NCBI GenBank assembly: GCA_009760855.2
Contig: WPIO01000070.1
Span: 1,272,001-1,336,000 of the forward strand
DNA length: 64,000 bases
Source: Cristatella mucedo
Taxonomy: Eukaryota; Bryozoa; Phylactolaemata; Cristatellidae
Direction: 5' to 3'
Positions 63,672 to 64,000 of this stretch are shown piece after piece. Each line of letters opens with the position of its first letter. Position 1 is the first letter of the stretch. Made by a program: the position numbers and the translations under genes. Below the pieces are notes generated by a model. That model was not told the origin of the DNA. It saw nothing but the letters and a program-made list of their open reading frames with translations, and did not search any database.

Positions 63672-64000
63672 GAGAGAGGGAGCGGAGAGAGAGAGACAGA
63701 GAGAAGGGCTTGAGAGGTGGGCACACTAGGTAAAGTGGCTTCATGACCAGGGTCTGATGTTGTGGGTTCGAATCCTGCAGAGGGCAATCCTTTGTTGTCG
63801 CTGCAAGCGGTGGTGATAGCCATCTGTCGCTATACAAAAAGAGGCTGTTAAATCAGCTGGCAGTTTTTTTGGAGAGGAAGCTGTGAGGCAGAGCAGGCAC
63901 AGCAGGCAGGGCAGGAGTCGAAGGATGGATGCCTTACCATTTGCGAAGCCAGCACGGCCCCAAAGTCACGCTGAAGCTCCATAGGTCGAGCGGAGACTGC
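56247..64000 (-). CDS. VAMP7: Longin R-SNARE VAMP7 (3' part)
   Basis: VAMP7 is an R-SNARE of late endosomes, lysosomes and secretory vesicles. Its longin domain folds back to control SNARE pairing. Three minus-strand coding exons are in the window: 64000-63938 (open at the edge), 61220-61065 and 56459-56247, all joined in phase 0. Together they give 143 residues. The end of the longin domain (MELQRDFGAVLASQM) leads into the R-SNARE helix (ITRLQAQVEEVRGVMTQNIE, KVLEREEKLGDLIEKTGDLE), with the central zero-layer Arg in VLER. A basic KVMWWKNMKMK step precedes one membrane span (IILGVVIFVVLAVIVVIILV). A 20-residue polar tail GAFKSGG...KPSGK follows, longer than in most VAMPs. The N-terminal longin exons lie beyond 64 kb. 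SEC31 converges on it from the left. Confidence 0.92.
56709..56960 (-). mobile_element. SINE-1 copy split by an AT repeat
   Basis: Tail AAGCTGATTTAACAGCCT, then about 85 bp of ATAATTATAT-type sequence. The SINE resumes at CCATTTATATAGGTGGC with body and head (CTCACGACCCGGGTCGTG). Confidence 0.75.
56962..57265. other. VAMP7 intron, nothing recognised
   Basis: No gene or repeat family identified between the SINE and the LINE insertion. Confidence 0.4.
57269..58821 (-). mobile_element. LINE-A insertion with 8-bp target duplication
   Basis: The best-preserved LINE-A: 57277-58813 between direct repeats TGACCTTG (57269-57276 and 58814-58821). The minus strand keeps one uninterrupted frame of over 400 codons. 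It starts at ETSHLASKFQSGFRANHSTE (with FRANHST, L2/CR1-like). LSAAFDTIDHKVLLESLSSR, YGVPQGSVLGPVLFTVYTLP and the catalytic FYADDTQLYL box follow. The C-terminal ANFLKLNDDKTNLL, SRLDFCNSLLAGLPAC and LHWLPVKQRMDFKVLSLTF are also present. The 3' end closes with (ATT)n. The endonuclease part is missing, so it is 5'-truncated and cannot move itself. The intact frame and duplication suggest a recent event. Confidence 0.95.
58825..59100. other. VAMP7 intron, nothing recognised
   Basis: Short unclassified stretch. May be the 5' side of the next LINE piece. Confidence 0.35.
59103..59548 (+). mobile_element. LINE-A 3' part, diverged
   Basis: LESLHSLAPEYLSEI-like and SNPLETVPSVRILPKPGTHS-like (shifted frame) translation. 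The 3' end TATGTAAAGTACCTAGAAAG and an ATT-type tail at 59530-59548 follow. Confidence 0.75.
59608..59651. repeat. 44-bp near-perfect palindrome
   Basis: ACAGAAGGGTGAGGCCAGAG and its reverse complement meet at GCATGC with no loop; only one of 22 pairs is broken. Confidence 0.92.
59797..60097. mobile_element. LINE-A pieces in both orientations
   Basis: A 3' end in minus orientation (59797-59880: TATAGCACTCTCAGAGAACT) is followed by a plus-strand reverse-transcriptase scrap (59970-60095: TGACATCCGCACATGGATGG, TTCAATGACGACAAAACC). Confidence 0.65.
60098..60580 (+). mobile_element. LINE-A copy with inverted 5' part
   Basis: The reverse-transcriptase part lies inverted (60098-60358, minus). It is followed directly by the 3' end in plus orientation (60365-60575: ATTTGCATGCTGACCCTGTG, TAAAGTGCCTAGAGAGAGAG, ATT tail). 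This is the pattern expected from twin priming during insertion. Confidence 0.7.
60836..61031. repeat. 15-bp minisatellite near the VAMP7 splice donor
   Basis: GGGGGAGACAAGCAG repeated about 13 times, with one shortened unit near 60907. It starts 33 bases inside the last VAMP7 intron; the transcript side reads as C-rich. Since 15 is a multiple of 3, the minus strand stays open (CLSPPACLPLLVS type frames), which is an artefact. Confidence 0.96.
61065..61220 (-). CDS. VAMP7: VAMP7 R-SNARE exon
   Basis: Exactly 52 codons in phase 0: KKFSADTGDNITRLQAQVEE, VRGVMTQNIEKVLEREEKLG, DLIEKTGDLEAS. The acceptor is ACTTTGCAG and the donor GTGAGC. It carries the SNARE heptads and the zero-layer Arg. Confidence 0.95.
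61768..61906 (-). mobile_element. SINE-2 copy
   Basis: Tail ATTCATTTGTTTAGTGCC and CTCTATTCAGGCACATCACA. The head is GGGCTCGAGCCCACGACC with GCTGGGCCAAAC in minus orientation. Nearly complete. Confidence 0.82.
62125..62211. repeat. (GA)n microsatellite
   Basis: About 85 bp of pure GA. Confidence 0.96.
62390..63110. repeat. Satellite-related pieces in both orientations
   Basis: The left part (62400-62670) resembles the 47-49 kb satellite on the minus strand (CTACCGCAATCCACCG is the reverse of CGGTGGATTGCGGTAG). The stretch 62695-62730 has GTCGATTGCAATGGATTGC on the plus strand with 10-bp spacing. The part after the LINE-A tail (62870-63110) again shows TGGATTGTGGTAGTGG on the plus strand. 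Confidence 0.65.
62751..62846 (+). mobile_element. LINE-A 3' end inserted in satellite
   Basis: TTTGCAGCAAATGTAAAGCG, the family hairpin and an ATT-type tail, about 95 bp. Confidence 0.85.
63110..63275 (+). mobile_element. SINE-2 copy with internal insertion
   Basis: ACGACCGAGGTCAAGATAAT and GTATTTGATGACCAAGGAAG carry the same extra segment as 49862-50048. GTCGTGGGTTCGAGTC (box B), a CTT/CTC run and the tail GTGAAGTGGCTGAATAGCGA follow. Confidence 0.72.
63480..63705. repeat. (GA)n/(CAGA)n microsatellite
   Basis: GA runs, a CAGA block at 63538-63567, a CAGACAGGGA block, then GA again for about 70 bp. Confidence 0.95.
63717..63866 (+). mobile_element. SINE-1 copy
   Basis: GGCACACTAGGTAAAGTGGC (box A side), TTGTGGGTTCGAATCCTGC (box B) and GCTGCAAGCGGTGGTGATAG body. 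The tail is GCTATACAAAAAGAGGCTG with a T run. Confidence 0.85.
63938..64000 (-). CDS. VAMP7: VAMP7 longin-end exon (cut by the window edge)
   Basis: The minus strand from 64000 reads AVSARPMELQRDFGAVLASQ then M, with donor ATG|GTAAGG. It aligns with the last longin helix of VAMP7 (vertebrate form PYAMNSEFSSVLAAQL) and joins the R-SNARE exon in phase 0. The exon continues beyond the window. Confidence 0.88.

Larger units (their letters stand above)
61221..63937 (-). other. VAMP7 intron before the R-SNARE exon
   Basis: 2.7 kb between ATG|GTAAGG at 63938/63937 and the acceptor at 61221. It contains a SINE-2, a GA repeat, satellite-like pieces, a LINE-A tail, another SINE-2, a GA/CAGA repeat and a SINE-1. 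The stretch 61230-61765 shows no recognised feature. Confidence 0.88.

Noticed and set aside
63283-63837. Leu-Ser repeat frames
   Set aside because: Translation of the GA/CAGA microsatellite.

Overview
This is nuclear DNA from an animal, most likely a marine invertebrate. It holds spliced genes with classical GT-AG introns (and one GC-AG intron), L2/CR1-like non-LTR retrotransposons, tRNA-derived SINEs, long dinucleotide repeats, minisatellites and a hAT-like BED-finger remnant. I cannot name the species or phylum from the sequence. No bacterial genes, CRISPR arrays or operons are present.

Three protein-coding genes could be reconstructed exon by exon, with every exon junction in frame. (1) RPS9 (+, 3.3-5.0 kb) is complete: 191 aa, four coding exons, a probable TOP-type 5' leader exon and a GC-AG intron. 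(2) SEC31 (+, 11.4-42.8 kb) is complete: 23 coding exons and 1370 aa, encoding the COPII outer-coat subunit. Its 31 kb of introns are full of retroelements and minisatellites. (3) VAMP7 (-, 56.2 kb to beyond 64 kb) is the 3' part of a longin R-SNARE gene: end of the longin domain, R-SNARE helix and membrane anchor. SEC31 and VAMP7 converge, and both act in the secretory/endosomal membrane pathway. I see no evidence that they are co-regulated.

Layout: 1-3.28 kb repeats and nested LINE pieces; 3.29-5.0 kb RPS9; 5-10.5 kb intergenic with SINE and LINE remnants; 10.5-43.5 kb SEC31; 43.5-56.2 kb gene-free, with LINE/SINE fragments, a roughly 170-bp diverged satellite (47.15-49.2 kb), a foldback element (51.7-52.0 kb) and GC-rich hairpins (53.7-53.9 kb); 56.2-64 kb VAMP7 with a recent 1.5-kb LINE insertion in its last intron.

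Two LINE families recur. LINE-A ends in (ATT)n and LINE-B ends in an ACATT repeat. SINE-2 carries essentially the LINE-A 3' end, so LINE-A probably mobilises it. The best leads are a LINE-B insertion two bases past a SEC31 splice donor with its target-site duplication intact, a satellite with ATTGC motifs spaced exactly 10 bp apart, the shared LINE/SINE tail, paired hairpins in an RPS9 intron, and minisatellites lying against splice sites.
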